NCBI GenBank assembly: GCA_963842155.1
Contig: CAWJFP010000028.1
Location: 73,074 to 137,073, forward strand
From: CAWJFP01 sp963842155
GTDB taxonomy: Bacteria; Pseudomonadota; Alphaproteobacteria; JACZXZ01
Length of the DNA: 64,000 bases
Direction of reading: 5' to 3'
Shown: in pieces, positions 11,320 to 20,688 of the stretch
How the letters are laid out: each line of letters opens with the position of its first letter
How positions within the stretch are numbered: position 1 is the first letter of the stretch
The notes under the pieces: generated by a model
What the model saw: the letters and a program-made list of their open reading frames with translations, nothing else
Told to the model about the DNA's origin: nothing
Database searches by the model: none
Translations under genes and position numbers: made by a program

Positions 11320-11625
11320 ATGGCCAAGAAGAGCTCCATCGAGAAGAACAACCGCCGCGCGCGCCTCGCCAAGCAGTATGCCGGCCGCCGCGCCGCGCTC
11401 AAGGCGATCGCGGCCGATCGCCAGATCGCACCCGAGGAGCGCTTCGCCGCGCGCCTCAAGCTGGCCGAGCTGCCGCGCAACAGCGCGCTGGTGCGCGTGC
11501 GCAATCGCTGCGCCATCTCGGGCCGCGCGCGCAGCTATTACCGCAAGTTCAAGCTCTCGCGCATCGCGCTCAGGGATCTCGCCGCCACCGGGCAGATTCC
11601 GGGCATGGTCAAGTCGAGCTGGTAG
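11320..11625 (+). CDS. rpsN: 30S ribosomal protein S14 (long, zinc-independent form)
   Basis: The product is 101 aa, the long form. It lacks the CxxC...CxxC zinc ligands of the short form: the C-terminal part reads VRNRCAISGRARSYYRKFKL with a single cysteine. AAKKSSIEKN-type N-terminal and TGQIPGMVKSSW C-terminal segments are standard. S14 is a late-assembling 30S head protein. AAGGAGGGCC precedes the ATG, a near-consensus ribosome binding site. Confidence 0.95.
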   Translation: MAKKSSIEKNNRRARLAKQYAGRRAALKAIAADRQIAPEERFAARLKLAELPRNSALVRVRNRCAISGRARSYYRKFKLSRIALRDLAATGQIPGMVKSSW

Positions 11626-11641
11626 AGGAGGAGATCGGCTG

Positions 11642-12040
11642 ATGTCGATGAGCGATCCCATTGGGGATATGCTGACCCGCATCCGGAACGGCCAGCGCGC
11701 CCACAAGGCGACGGTCGTCACGCCGCATTCGCGGCTGCGCACCTTCGTGCTCGATGTGCTTAAGCGGGAAGGCTATATCCGCGGCTACAGCGAGCGCGAG
11801 GAGCGGCCGGGCGTGGTGGCGCTCGAGATCGAGCTTAAATATCACGAGGGCGAGCCGGTGATCCGCGAGATCCAGCGCGTCTCCAAACCGGGCCGGCGGG
11901 TCTATTCGAAGATCAAGGACCTCAACCGCGTGCATGGCGGGCTCGGCATCGCCATCCTCTCCACCCCCCGCGGGGTGATGTCGGATTCGGACGCGCGCGC
12001 CGCCAATGTCGGCGGCGAGATCCTCTGCCAGGTGTTCTAG
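11642..12040 (+). CDS. rpsH: 30S ribosomal protein S8
   Basis: The S8 family protein is 132 aa. SDPIGDMLTRIRNGQRAHKA opens it, and the C-terminal signature GLGIAILSTPRGVMSDSDAR is complete. S8 is a primary binder of 16S helix 21 and the repressor of the spc operon in E. coli. ATG 11642 follows GAGGAGGAGATCGGCTG; MSDPIG at 11648 is an alternative start. Confidence 0.95.
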   Translation: MSMSDPIGDMLTRIRNGQRAHKATVVTPHSRLRTFVLDVLKREGYIRGYSEREERPGVVALEIELKYHEGEPVIREIQRVSKPGRRVYSKIKDLNRVHGGLGIAILSTPRGVMSDSDARAANVGGEILCQVF

Positions 12041-12048
12041 GAGCGGCC

Positions 12049-12582
12049 ATGTCGCGCGTAGGGAAATATCCGGTCGCCGTGCCTTCGGGCGTCGAGGTGC
12101 AGATCGCCGATGGCACCGTCAGCGTCAAGGGCAAGCTCGGCCAGCTCAAACTCGCGCTGGCCGACGATGTGGCCGCGCGCGTCGAGGACGGCAAGGTCTG
12201 GGTCGAGCCGCGCGGCGAGACCAAGCGCGCGCGCATGCTGTGGGGCACCTATCGCAGCCTGATCAACAATCTGGTGACCGGCGTCTCCAAGGGCTTCACC
12301 GTCAATCTCGAGATCGTCGGCGTCGGCTACCGCGCGGCGACGCAGGGCAAGAACCTGCAGCTCCAGCTCGGCTACAGCCACGACGTGCTCTATCCGATCC
12401 CCGAAGGAATCGCCATCAAGTGCGAGAAGCCCACGTCGATCTCGATCAGCGGCGCCGACCGGCAGCGCGTCGGCCAGGTCGCCGCCGAGATCCGCGCCAT
12501 GCGCGGCCCCGAGCCCTACAAGGGCAAGGGCATCAAGTACGAGGGCGAGTACATCCTGCGCAAGGAAGGCAAGAAGAAGTAG
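12049..12582 (+). CDS. rplF: 50S ribosomal protein L6
   Basis: The 177-aa protein shows two L6 domains: SRVGKYPVAVPSGVEVQIAD at the start and the C-terminal signature GPEPYKGKGIKYEGEYILRK ending in KKK. L6 binds the sarcin-ricin loop region near the factor-binding site. It starts eight bases after the rpsH stop with AGGAGCGGCC upstream. Confidence 0.96.
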   Translation: MSRVGKYPVAVPSGVEVQIADGTVSVKGKLGQLKLALADDVAARVEDGKVWVEPRGETKRARMLWGTYRSLINNLVTGVSKGFTVNLEIVGVGYRAATQGKNLQLQLGYSHDVLYPIPEGIAIKCEKPTSISISGADRQRVGQVAAEIRAMRGPEPYKGKGIKYEGEYILRKEGKKK

Positions 12583-12591
12583 GGACGAGCC

Positions 12592-12951
12592 ATGAAGTCC
12601 GCCAAACATTTCGAGCGCCGCTCGCGGCGTGTGCGTACCAGGCTGCAGCGGAAGGCGCGCGGGCGCGTGCGCCTCTCCGTGCACCGCTCGAGCAAGAACA
12701 TCTATGCCCAGGTGATCGACGACGCCAAGGGCGTCACCCTGGCCGCGGCCTCGAGCCTCGACAAGACGCTCAAGGAATACCACGCCAAGGGCTCGGACAT
12801 CGAGGCCGCCAAGGCGGTCGGCAAGCTGATCGCGGAGCGCGCGATCGCCGCCGGCGTCAAGGAGGTGGTGTTCGACCGCGGCGGCTATCTCTATCATGGC
12901 CGGGTCAAGGCCCTGGCCGACGCCGCCCGCGAAGGCGGCCTGTCGTTCTAG
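12592..12951 (+). CDS. rplR: 50S ribosomal protein L18
   Basis: L18 of 119 aa. RLSVHRSSKNIYAQVIDDAK near residue 25 and VVFDRGGYLYHGRVKALADA near 92 are family signatures. The basic N-terminus binds 5S rRNA. It lies 9 bases after rplF and 13 before rpsE. Confidence 0.95.
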   Translation: MKSAKHFERRSRRVRTRLQRKARGRVRLSVHRSSKNIYAQVIDDAKGVTLAAASSLDKTLKEYHAKGSDIEAAKAVGKLIAERAIAAGVKEVVFDRGGYLYHGRVKALADAAREGGLSF

Positions 12952-12964
12952 GAGAACGGAGCAG

Positions 12965-13546
12965 ATGGCAAGAAACACGGGCCAGCGCGAGTCGCGCGAG
13001 GACGGCGAGCTCGTCGAAAAGCTGGTCAGCATCAATCGCGTCGCCAAGGTAGTGAAGGGCGGCCGGCGTTTCGGCTTCGCCGCGATCGTCGTGGTGGGCG
13101 ACGGCAAGGGCCGCGTCGGCCACGGCTCGGGCAAGGCGCGTGAGGTGCCCGAGGCGATCCGCAAGGCGACGGAGCAGGCCAAGCGCTCGCTCGTCCGCGT
13201 CCCCTTGCGCGAGGGCCGCACCCTCCATCACGACGTGCTCGGCCAGTATGGCGCCGGACGGGTGGTGGTGCGCTCGGCGCCCGCCGGCACCGGCATCATC
13301 GCGGGCGGCCCCATGCGCGCCATCTTCGAGTGCCTGGGCGTGCAGGACGTGGTCGCCAAGTCGATCGGCTCGACCAACCCGCACAACATGATCAAGGCGA
13401 CCTTCTCGGCCCTCGATTCGGCCGTCGCACCGCGCCAGATCGCCGCCAAGCGCAACAAGAAGGTGAGCGAGATCATCGGCCGGCGCGGCGCCGAGGCCAA
13501 GGAGCAGGGGGCCAAGGAGCAGCCGGCCAGGGAGCAATCGGCATGA
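12965..13546 (+). CDS. rpsE: 30S ribosomal protein S5
   Basis: The product is 193 aa. It has the double-stranded-RNA-binding-like N-terminal region LVSINRVAKVVKGGRRFGFA and the GPMRAIFECLGVQDVVAKSI segment. The C-terminal 20 residues, rich in Glu, Gln and Ala, extend beyond E. coli S5 (167 aa). S5 contributes to decoding fidelity and mRNA entry. The start is ATG 12965 after GGAGAACGGAGCAG; the stop overlaps rpmD (ATGA). Confidence 0.95.
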   Translation: MARNTGQRESREDGELVEKLVSINRVAKVVKGGRRFGFAAIVVVGDGKGRVGHGSGKAREVPEAIRKATEQAKRSLVRVPLREGRTLHHDVLGQYGAGRVVVRSAPAGTGIIAGGPMRAIFECLGVQDVVAKSIGSTNPHNMIKATFSALDSAVAPRQIAAKRNKKVSEIIGRRGAEAKEQGAKEQPAREQSA

Positions 13547-13743
13547 GCGAGGGCTCGCCCAAGAAGAGGATCAAGATCACCCAGATCGGCAGTCCGATCG
13601 GGCGCGAGCGCTATCAGCGCGCGACGCTCAAGGGCCTCGGCCTCAACAAGATGCACCGCACCGTCGAGCTCGAGGACACGCCCTCCGTGCGCGGCATGAT
13701 CGACCGCGTCCATCACCTCGTGCGCGTCGTGGGCGAAGGCTGA
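13543..13743 (+). CDS. rpmD: 50S ribosomal protein L30
   Basis: The 66-aa product contains IKITQIGSPIGRERYQRATL and GLGLNKMHRTVELEDTPSV, matching the short bacterial L30. It starts inside the end of rpsE through an ATGA overlap, so translation is probably coupled. rplO follows after 25 bases. Confidence 0.94.
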   Translation: MSEGSPKKRIKITQIGSPIGRERYQRATLKGLGLNKMHRTVELEDTPSVRGMIDRVHHLVRVVGEG

Positions 13744-13768
13744 ACCCCGCAAAGCCAGGACCGACAAC

Positions 13769-14263
13769 ATGAAGCTCAACCAGATTTCCGACAATCCTGG
13801 CGCCCATAAGCGGACGAAGCGGCTCGGCCGCGGCATCGGCTCGGGCAAGGGCAAGACCTCGGCGCGCGGCGGCAAGGGCCAGACCGCGCGCAGCGGCGTC
13901 TCGCTCCTCGGCTTCGAGGGCGGCCAGATGCCGCTCTACCGCCGCCTGCCCAAGCGCGGCTTCCGCAATCCCTTCCGCAAGGATTTCGCCGAGGTCAATC
14001 TCGGCCGCCTGCAGGAGGCGATCGCCGCCGGCCGGCTCGACGCGGCCCGGCCGATCGACGAGAAGGCGCTCCTCGCCGCCGGCCTCGCGCGGAAGTCCCG
14101 CGACGGGGTGCGACTGCTTGCAAAGGGCAAGATCAAGGCCAAGATAGAGATCACGGTGGCGGGCGCCTCCAAGGCGGCGCTCGACGCGGTCGCCAAGGCC
14201 GGCGGCCAGGTCACCGTGACGACGCCGCCCAAGGCCGCGGCGCCGGCCCCCGCCGAGGCCTGA
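13769..14263 (+). CDS. rplO: 50S ribosomal protein L15
   Basis: The 164-aa protein has the Gly/Arg-rich N-terminus RLGRGIGSGKGKTSARGGKG and the GFEGGQMPLYRRLPKRGF core. The signature near the end is the LAKGKIKAKIEITVAGASK region, followed by an Ala/Pro-rich tail longer than in E. coli (144 aa). L15 is a late 50S assembly protein. It sits directly before secY, as in most spc operons. Confidence 0.95.
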   Translation: MKLNQISDNPGAHKRTKRLGRGIGSGKGKTSARGGKGQTARSGVSLLGFEGGQMPLYRRLPKRGFRNPFRKDFAEVNLGRLQEAIAAGRLDAARPIDEKALLAAGLARKSRDGVRLLAKGKIKAKIEITVAGASKAALDAVAKAGGQVTVTTPPKAAAPAPAEA

Positions 14264-14288
14264 GCCAGGCCCCCTTCCGGAGAGATCC

Positions 14289-15632
14289 ATGGCGTCCGCC
14301 GCCGAACAGCTAGCCGCCAGCCTCAATTTCGGCGCCTTCGCGAAGGCGACCGAGCTCAAGAAGCGCATCTGGTTCACCCTGGGCGCCATGGTGATCTATC
14401 GCCTCGGCACTTATATCCCCGTGCCGGGCATCGACCCGACCGCGCTCGCCGACGTCTTCAGCCAGAACTCGCACGGCATCCTCGGCATGTTCGACATGTT
14501 CGCGGGCGGCGCGTTGCGCCGCTTCAGCATGTTCGCCCTCAACGTGATGCCCTACATCTCCTCGGCCATCATCATGCAGCTGCTGACGTCGATCGTGCCC
14601 TCGCTCGAGGCGCTGAAGAAGGAGGGCGAGCAAGGCCGCAAGAGGATCAACCAATATACCCGCTACGGCACGGTCCTCCTGGCGGCGTTCCAGTCCTACG
14701 GCCTCGCCATCGGGCTCGAGGGGATGAGCGGCAGCCACGGGCCTGCGGTGGTGGACCCCGGCATCTTCTTCCGCATCGAGACCGTGCTCACGCTGACCGG
14801 CGGCACCCTCTTCCTCATGTGGCTCGGGGAGCAGGTAACGGCGCGCGGGGTGGGCAACGGTGTCTCGCTCATCATCTTCTCGGGCATCGTCGCCAACTTG
14901 CCGAACGCGGTGGCCCAGACCCTCGAGCTCGGCCGCACCGGCGCGATCTCGCCCGTCACCATCATGGCCCTCATCGTCATGGCGGTGGTCGTCATCGGCG
15001 TGATCGTCTTCGTCGAGCGCGCCCAGCGCCGCATCATCGTGCAATACCCCAAGCGGCAACAGGGCAGCCGCGTCTTCGGGGGCGAGAGCTCGCATCTGCC
15101 GCTCAAGCTCAACGCCTCGGGCGTCATCCCGCCGATCTTCGCGAGTTCGCTGCTGCTGCTGCCCGTCACCGTGGCCGGCTTCTCCGGCAGCCAGGGCCCC
15201 GATTGGCTCCAAGCCATCACCGCCTATATGGGCCATGGCAGGCCGCTCTACATGGTGGGCTATGTCGCGCTCATCGTCTTCTTCTGCTTCTTCTATTCCT
15301 CAATCGTGTTCAATCCGACCGATACGGCCGAGAACTTGAAGAAATACGGCGGCTTTATCCCGGGCATCAGGCCGGGCAAGAATACCGCCGACTATCTGCA
15401 TTACATCCTGACGCGCTTGACGGTGATCGGTGCCATCTACCTCTCGGTGATCTGCCTCTTGCCGGAAATCCTGATCTCGCAATATTCCGTGCCGTTCTAT
15501 TTCGGCGGCACCAGCCTCCTGATCGCCGTCTCGGTCACCATGGACACGGTCGCCCAGATCCAGGCCCACCTGCTGGCGCATCAATATGAGGGGCTGATCA
15601 AGAAGTCCAAGCTGCGGGGCAGGCGCGGATGA
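14289..15632 (+). CDS. secY: Protein translocase subunit SecY
   Basis: SecY of 447 aa. The N-terminal ELKKRIWFTLGAMVIYRLGT enters TM1. Ten hydrophobic segments follow, including VMPYISSAIIMQLL (TM2b) and NGVSLIIFSGIVANLPNAV. The cytoplasmic loop before TM9 contains NLKKYGGFIPGIRPGKNTAD, the most conserved SecA/ribosome contact. SecY forms the inner-membrane protein-conducting channel with SecE and SecG. The stop overlaps the adk start by four bases, the Alphaproteobacterial secY-adk arrangement. Confidence 0.97.
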   Translation: MASAAEQLAASLNFGAFAKATELKKRIWFTLGAMVIYRLGTYIPVPGIDPTALADVFSQNSHGILGMFDMFAGGALRRFSMFALNVMPYISSAIIMQLLTSIVPSLEALKKEGEQGRKRINQYTRYGTVLLAAFQSYGLAIGLEGMSGSHGPAVVDPGIFFRIETVLTLTGGTLFLMWLGEQVTARGVGNGVSLIIFSGIVANLPNAVAQTLELGRTGAISPVTIMALIVMAVVVIGVIVFVERAQRRIIVQYPKRQQGSRVFGGESSHLPLKLNASGVIPPIFASSLLLLPVTVAGFSGSQGPDWLQAITAYMGHGRPLYMVGYVALIVFFCFFYSSIVFNPTDTAENLKKYGGFIPGIRPGKNTADYLHYILTRLTVIGAIYLSVICLLPEILISQYSVPFYFGGTSLLIAVSVTMDTVAQIQAHLLAHQYEGLIKKSKLRGRRG

Positions 15633-16324
15633 ATCTTCTGGTCTTGGGGCCGCCGGGCTCGGGCAAGGGCACCCAGTCGAAGCGCCTCCAGGACCGGCTG
15701 GGCCTGATCCAGATCTCGACCGGCGACATGCTGCGCGCGGCCGCCAAGGCCGGCACGGAGATCGGCAGGCAGGCCAAGGCCATCATGGACAAGGGCGGGC
15801 TGGTGCCCGACGACATCGTCATCGGCCTCATCGCCGACCGCATCCTCGAGCCCGATGCTCGCAGCGGCTTCGTCCTCGACGGCTTCCCGCGCACGGCGGC
15901 GCAGGCCGAGGCCCTCGACCGCATGCTCGCCGCCAAGAATCTGCGGCTCGACCATGTGATCGAGCTCAAGGTGGACGAGGACGCGCTGGTGCGCCGCATC
16001 GCCGGACGCTATGCCTGCGCCAAATGCGGGGCAGGCTACCATGACGATTTTCAGCGGCCCGAACGGCCCGGCGTCTGCGACGTTTGCGGCTCGACCGAGT
16101 TCGTCCGTCGCGCCGACGACAATGCCGAGACGGTCAAGCGGCGCCTCGCCACCTACCGGGCCCAGACCGCGCCCGTGCTGCCCTATTACGAGCATAAGGG
16201 CATCCTCGCGCGGGTGGACGGCATGGCCCCCATCGACGAGGTCACGCGGCAGATCCAGAGCGTCCTCGGTCGCGCCAAGCCCTTGAGGGCGGCCAGCGCG
16301 GGCGAGGGCGCGCATCATTCATGA
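15629..16324 (+). CDS. adk: Adenylate kinase, zinc-type LID
   Basis: The 231-aa enzyme interconverts ATP + AMP and 2 ADP. GPPGSGKGTQSKRL near residue 7 is the P-loop; GFVLDGFPRTAAQAEAL near 86 contains the conserved adenylate-kinase signature. The LID domain has YACAKCGAGYH and CDVCGSTEF, a four-cysteine pair set able to bind zinc, seen in many Alphaproteobacteria and Gram-positives but not E. coli. The start overlaps secY. A repeat and the next operon's promoter follow. Confidence 0.96.
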   Translation: MNLLVLGPPGSGKGTQSKRLQDRLGLIQISTGDMLRAAAKAGTEIGRQAKAIMDKGGLVPDDIVIGLIADRILEPDARSGFVLDGFPRTAAQAEALDRMLAAKNLRLDHVIELKVDEDALVRRIAGRYACAKCGAGYHDDFQRPERPGVCDVCGSTEFVRRADDNAETVKRRLATYRAQTAPVLPYYEHKGILARVDGMAPIDEVTRQIQSVLGRAKPLRAASAGEGAHHS

Positions 16325-16346
16325 CGAAGTCGTGCCGGGCGGGCGT

Positions 16347-16429
16347 CGGCGCCCGCCGTCCATATGTGGCAGGCAGCTATGCTGCCACGGGCGCGGCGCC
16401 CGCCGTCCATATGTGGCAGGCAGCTATGC
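16347..16429 (+). repeat. 36-bp direct repeat, 47-bp period, between adk and rpsM
   Basis: A 36-base block containing GTCCATATGTGGCAGGCAGC is present at 16347-16382 and identically at 16394-16429. The 11 bases between copies are GC-rich. The pair ends 22 bases before the -35 box of the rpsM promoter. It contains no ORF worth calling. Confidence 0.9.
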
Positions 16430-16451
16430 GGCCTGCGCGGAGATAACCCTG

Positions 16452-16479
16452 TTGACGCGGCGGCTTTCCGGCCTATAAT
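16452..16479 (+). promoter_or_regulatory. Strong sigma70 promoter of the rpsM-rpoA operon
   Basis: TTGACG (16452-16457) and a perfect TATAAT (16474-16479) are separated by 16 bases. Initiation near 16486 would give an 80-base leader before rpsM. It shows that the alpha operon has its own promoter apart from the spc transcript. Confidence 0.8.
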
Positions 16480-16565
16480 TCGTGTCCCCTCGGCCGGGCG
16501 GCCGTCTAGGGGCGTCTTGTCGTGGCTTAAGGCCTTTCCCGGCTGGTTTCCAAGGAGTTTAGGGC

Positions 16566-16940
16566 GTGGCGCGTATCGCGGGCGTGAATATTCCGACCCA
16601 GAAGCGGGTCGAGGTCGCCTTGACCTACATCTATGGGATCGGCCCGACCAAGGCGAAGGAGATCTGCACCAAGGTCGGCATTCCCGAGGCGCGGCGGGTG
16701 AGCGAGCTCACCGAGCAGGAGGTCATCCGCATCCGCGAGACGATCGACCGGGAATATCAGGTCGAGGGCGATCTCCGGCGCGAGGTGGCGATGAACATCA
16801 AGCGCCTGCTCGACCTCGGCTGCTATCGCGGGCTGCGCCATCGCCGCGGGCTGCCGGTGCGGGGCCAGCGCACCCATACCAACGCCCGCACGCGCAAGGG
16901 CAAAGCGCGGCCGATCGCCGGCAAGAAGAAGGCCATCTGA
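16566..16940 (+). CDS. rpsM: 30S ribosomal protein S13
   Basis: The 124-aa product begins ARIAGVNIPTQKRVEVALTY and ends with the basic RGQRTHTNARTRKGKARP signature. S13 lies at the subunit interface and contacts P-site tRNA. The start codon is GTG at 16566 after AAGGAGTTTAGGGC; no upstream ATG gives the conserved N-terminus. It is the first gene of the alpha operon. Confidence 0.96.
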   Translation: MARIAGVNIPTQKRVEVALTYIYGIGPTKAKEICTKVGIPEARRVSELTEQEVIRIRETIDREYQVEGDLRREVAMNIKRLLDLGCYRGLRHRRGLPVRGQRTHTNARTRKGKARPIAGKKKAI

Positions 16941-16976
16941 CGCGCGCGAGATTTTTGACGGTTGGAGACCAGGCAT

Positions 16977-17366
16977 ATGGCGAAGGCAGCAGCTCCGCGG
17001 CGGCGCCGCGAGCGCAAGAACATCACGTCGGGCACGGCGCATGTGAATGCGACGTTCAACAACACCGTGATCACGATCACCGACGCACAGGGCAACGCGA
17101 TCGCCTGGTCGTCGGCCGGCTCGCAGGGCTTCAAGGGCTCGCGCAAATCCACCCCCTACGCCGCCCAGATGGCGGCCGAGGACGCCGGGCGCAAGGCCAT
17201 GGAGCACGGCATGAAGACGCTCGAGATCTATGTGAAGGGGCCGGGCGCGGGGCGCGAATTGGCCTTGCGCGCGCTGCAGAACGTGGGTTTCACGATCACC
17301 GCGATTCGCGACGTGACGCCCATTCCGCACAACGGCTGCCGGCCGCCCAAGCGCCGGCGGGTATAG
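16977..17366 (+). CDS. rpsK: 30S ribosomal protein S11
   Basis: S11 of 129 aa, the normal length. NITSGTAHVNATFNNTVITI near residue 15 and VTPIPHNGCRPPKRRRV at the C-terminus are diagnostic. It forms part of the platform near the Shine-Dalgarno helix. ATG 16977 is preferred over ATG 16962 because it gives the family N-terminus (MAKAAAPRRR) and follows TTGGAGACC. Confidence 0.96.
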   Translation: MAKAAAPRRRRERKNITSGTAHVNATFNNTVITITDAQGNAIAWSSAGSQGFKGSRKSTPYAAQMAAEDAGRKAMEHGMKTLEIYVKGPGAGRELALRALQNVGFTITAIRDVTPIPHNGCRPPKRRRV

Positions 17367-17486
17367 CGCCCGAAGCGGCCCCGCGCGGGCCGGAATGAGA
17401 GGCCGGACGCCCCGAGGCGCTCGGCCGCTTTTGGATAACGGATTTGGCGCGGACCCCGGGGTCCGCCATAGCACGGAGAGAGTCCC

Positions 17487-18503
17487 GTGATTTACAAGAA
17501 TTGGCTGGAATTGATCAAGCCCTCCAAGCTCGACATTCAGGCGGGTCCGCGGGCCGACCGCACGGCGGCCGTCGTCGCCGAGCCGCTCGAGCGCGGCTTC
17601 GGGCTTACCCTCGGCAACGCGCTGCGCCGGGTGCTGCTGTCCTCGCTCCAGGGTGCTGCCGTCACCTCGATCCAGATCGAGGGCGTGCTGCATGAATTCT
17701 CCTCGATCCCCGGCGTGCTCGAGGACGTGACCGACATCGTCCTCAACATCAAGTCGATGTCGCTGCGCATGCATGGCGAGGGGCCGAAGCGCATCGCGCT
17801 GCGCGCCACCGGCCCGGGCGAGGTCACCGCGCGCCAGATCGACACCGGCCACGACATCGAGGTCATGGATCCCGACCACGTGATCTGCACGCTCGACCAG
17901 GGTGCCAAGATCGTCATGGAGATGACCGTCGAATCGGGCAAGGGCTACGTGCCCGCCGGCGCGGGCCGCACCGCCGACGCGCCGATCGGCCTCATTCCCG
18001 TCGACGCCATCTTCAGTCCGGTGCGCAAGGTCTCCTACAAGGTCGAGAACACCCGCGTGGGCCAGGTCACCGACTACGACAAGCTCTCGATGACGGTCGA
18101 GACCAACGGCGCGATCAAGCCCGAGGACGCCGTGGCGCTCGCCGCCCGCATCCTGCAGGAGCAGCTCAAGCTCTTCATCAATTTCGAGGAGCCCGTCTCC
18201 GCGCGCGAGGAGGACCGGCCGACCGAGCTGCCCTTCAACAAGAACCTGCTGCGCAAGGTGGACGAGCTCGAGCTCTCGGTGCGCTCGGCCAACTGCCTGA
18301 AGAACGACAACATCATCTATATCGGCGATCTCGTGCAGAAGACCGAGGCGGAGATGCTGCGCACGCCGAACTTCGGCCGCAAGTCCTTGAACGAGATCAA
18401 GGAGGTGCTGGCGCAGATGGGGCTCCATCTCGGCATGGAGATTCCCGGCTGGCCGCCGGAGAACATCGAGGAGCTGGCGAAGCGCCTCGAGGAGCCGTAC
18501 TGA
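17487..18503 (+). CDS. rpoA: RNA polymerase alpha subunit
   Basis: The 338-aa product starts MIYKNWLELIKPSKLDI. The N-terminal dimerisation domain contains LERGFGLTLGNALRRVLLSS near residue 34. The C-terminal domain (from about 250) has LSVRSANCLKNDNIIYIGDL and NFGRKSLNEIKEVL, the helix-hairpin-helix region that binds UP elements and activators. A 120-base spacer precedes it after rpsK. Confidence 0.97.
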   Translation: MIYKNWLELIKPSKLDIQAGPRADRTAAVVAEPLERGFGLTLGNALRRVLLSSLQGAAVTSIQIEGVLHEFSSIPGVLEDVTDIVLNIKSMSLRMHGEGPKRIALRATGPGEVTARQIDTGHDIEVMDPDHVICTLDQGAKIVMEMTVESGKGYVPAGAGRTADAPIGLIPVDAIFSPVRKVSYKVENTRVGQVTDYDKLSMTVETNGAIKPEDAVALAARILQEQLKLFINFEEPVSAREEDRPTELPFNKNLLRKVDELELSVRSANCLKNDNIIYIGDLVQKTEAEMLRTPNFGRKSLNEIKEVLAQMGLHLGMEIPGWPPENIEELAKRLEEPY

Positions 18504-18564
18504 GAAACCGGGGCGGGGCGGCCTTCGCGGCCCGCGGCCGATCTAGGGAATTGGGAGCCGAACC

Positions 18565-18988
18565 ATGCGACACGGCGTGAGCGGGCGGAAGCTCAATCGC
18601 ACCAGCAGCCACCGCAAGGCGCTTTTCGCCAACATGGCGGCGGCGCTCATCAAGCATGAGCAGATCAAGACGACCTTGCCCAAGGCCAAGGACCTGCGGC
18701 CGATCGTCGAGAAGCTGATCACGCTGGGCAAGCGCGGCGGGCTGCATGCCAGGCGACAGGCGCTCGCCTTCATTCCCGACAAGGCCATCGCCGACAAGCT
18801 GCTCGGCCCGCTGGCCAAGCGCTATGCGGGCCGCGCGGGCGGCTACATCCGCGTGATGCGCGCGGGCTTCCGCTACGGCGAACTCGGCACCCATGGCGAT
18901 CATCGAGCTCATCGACCGCGACAAGGCCGCCCATGGCCAGGATTCGGGACCCAAGCCCGAGACCGGCGAGAAGAGCGAGGCCGCCTGA
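18565..18988 (+). CDS. rplQ: 50S ribosomal protein L17, one-base insertion near the C-terminus
   Basis: MRHGVSGRKLNRTSSHRKAL and KRYAGRAGGYIRVMRAGFRY identify L17. An extra A at about 18881 shifts the frame just after FRYG. Without it the protein continues DSAPMAIIELIDRDK and ends at TGA 18986, for 140 aa. L17 surrounds the tunnel exit. With the insertion the frame reads into the next gene, which no natural L17 does, so a consensus error is likely. A good terminator follows 27 bases later, ending the ribosomal cluster. Confidence 0.92.
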
Positions 18989-19014
18989 CCGGCGCGAGGA
19001 TTGGCGAGCGCGCG

Positions 19015-19041
19015 AAGGGCAGCCGTTCGGCTGCCCTTTTT
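19015..19041 (+). terminator. Rho-independent terminator after rplQ
   Basis: GGGCAGCC (19017-19024) pairs with GGCTGCCC (19029-19036) over a GTTC loop, preceded by AA and followed by five T. It closes the rpsM-rpsK-rpoA-rplQ transcript. Confidence 0.9.
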
Positions 19042-19093
19042 GTTCCGAATTGCTACATTGGAACGGGACGCGATCGAGTTGGGACACCCCGCT

Positions 19094-19155
19094 CGTCACC
19101 CCCGCGCAAGCGGGGGCCAGGGCCACTGGATTCCCGCTTCCGCGGGAGAGACGAC
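19094..19155. repeat. Dispersed double-hairpin intergenic repeat
   Basis: Two hairpins in tandem: CCCCCGCGCAAGCGGGGG around 19099-19116 and TCCCGCTTCCGCGGGA around 19131-19146, bounded by CGTCA and GACGA ends. The layout (CGTCAcccccgc...CTGGATTCCCGC...) is that of a palindromic repeat common between genes in Alphaproteobacteria. A partial relative (CGTCATCCTGGATTCCGC) lies near 50,510. Confidence 0.7.
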
Positions 19156-19236
19156 GCGATGTTTGCCTCGATTCGATTGAATCCGGCTCTAAAGAGCGGG
19201 TCTGCAGGAAACGAGTTGGCGCCGACGGAGGATGGT

Positions 19237-20684
<1,448 letters not shown>

Positions 20685-20688
<4 letters not shown>

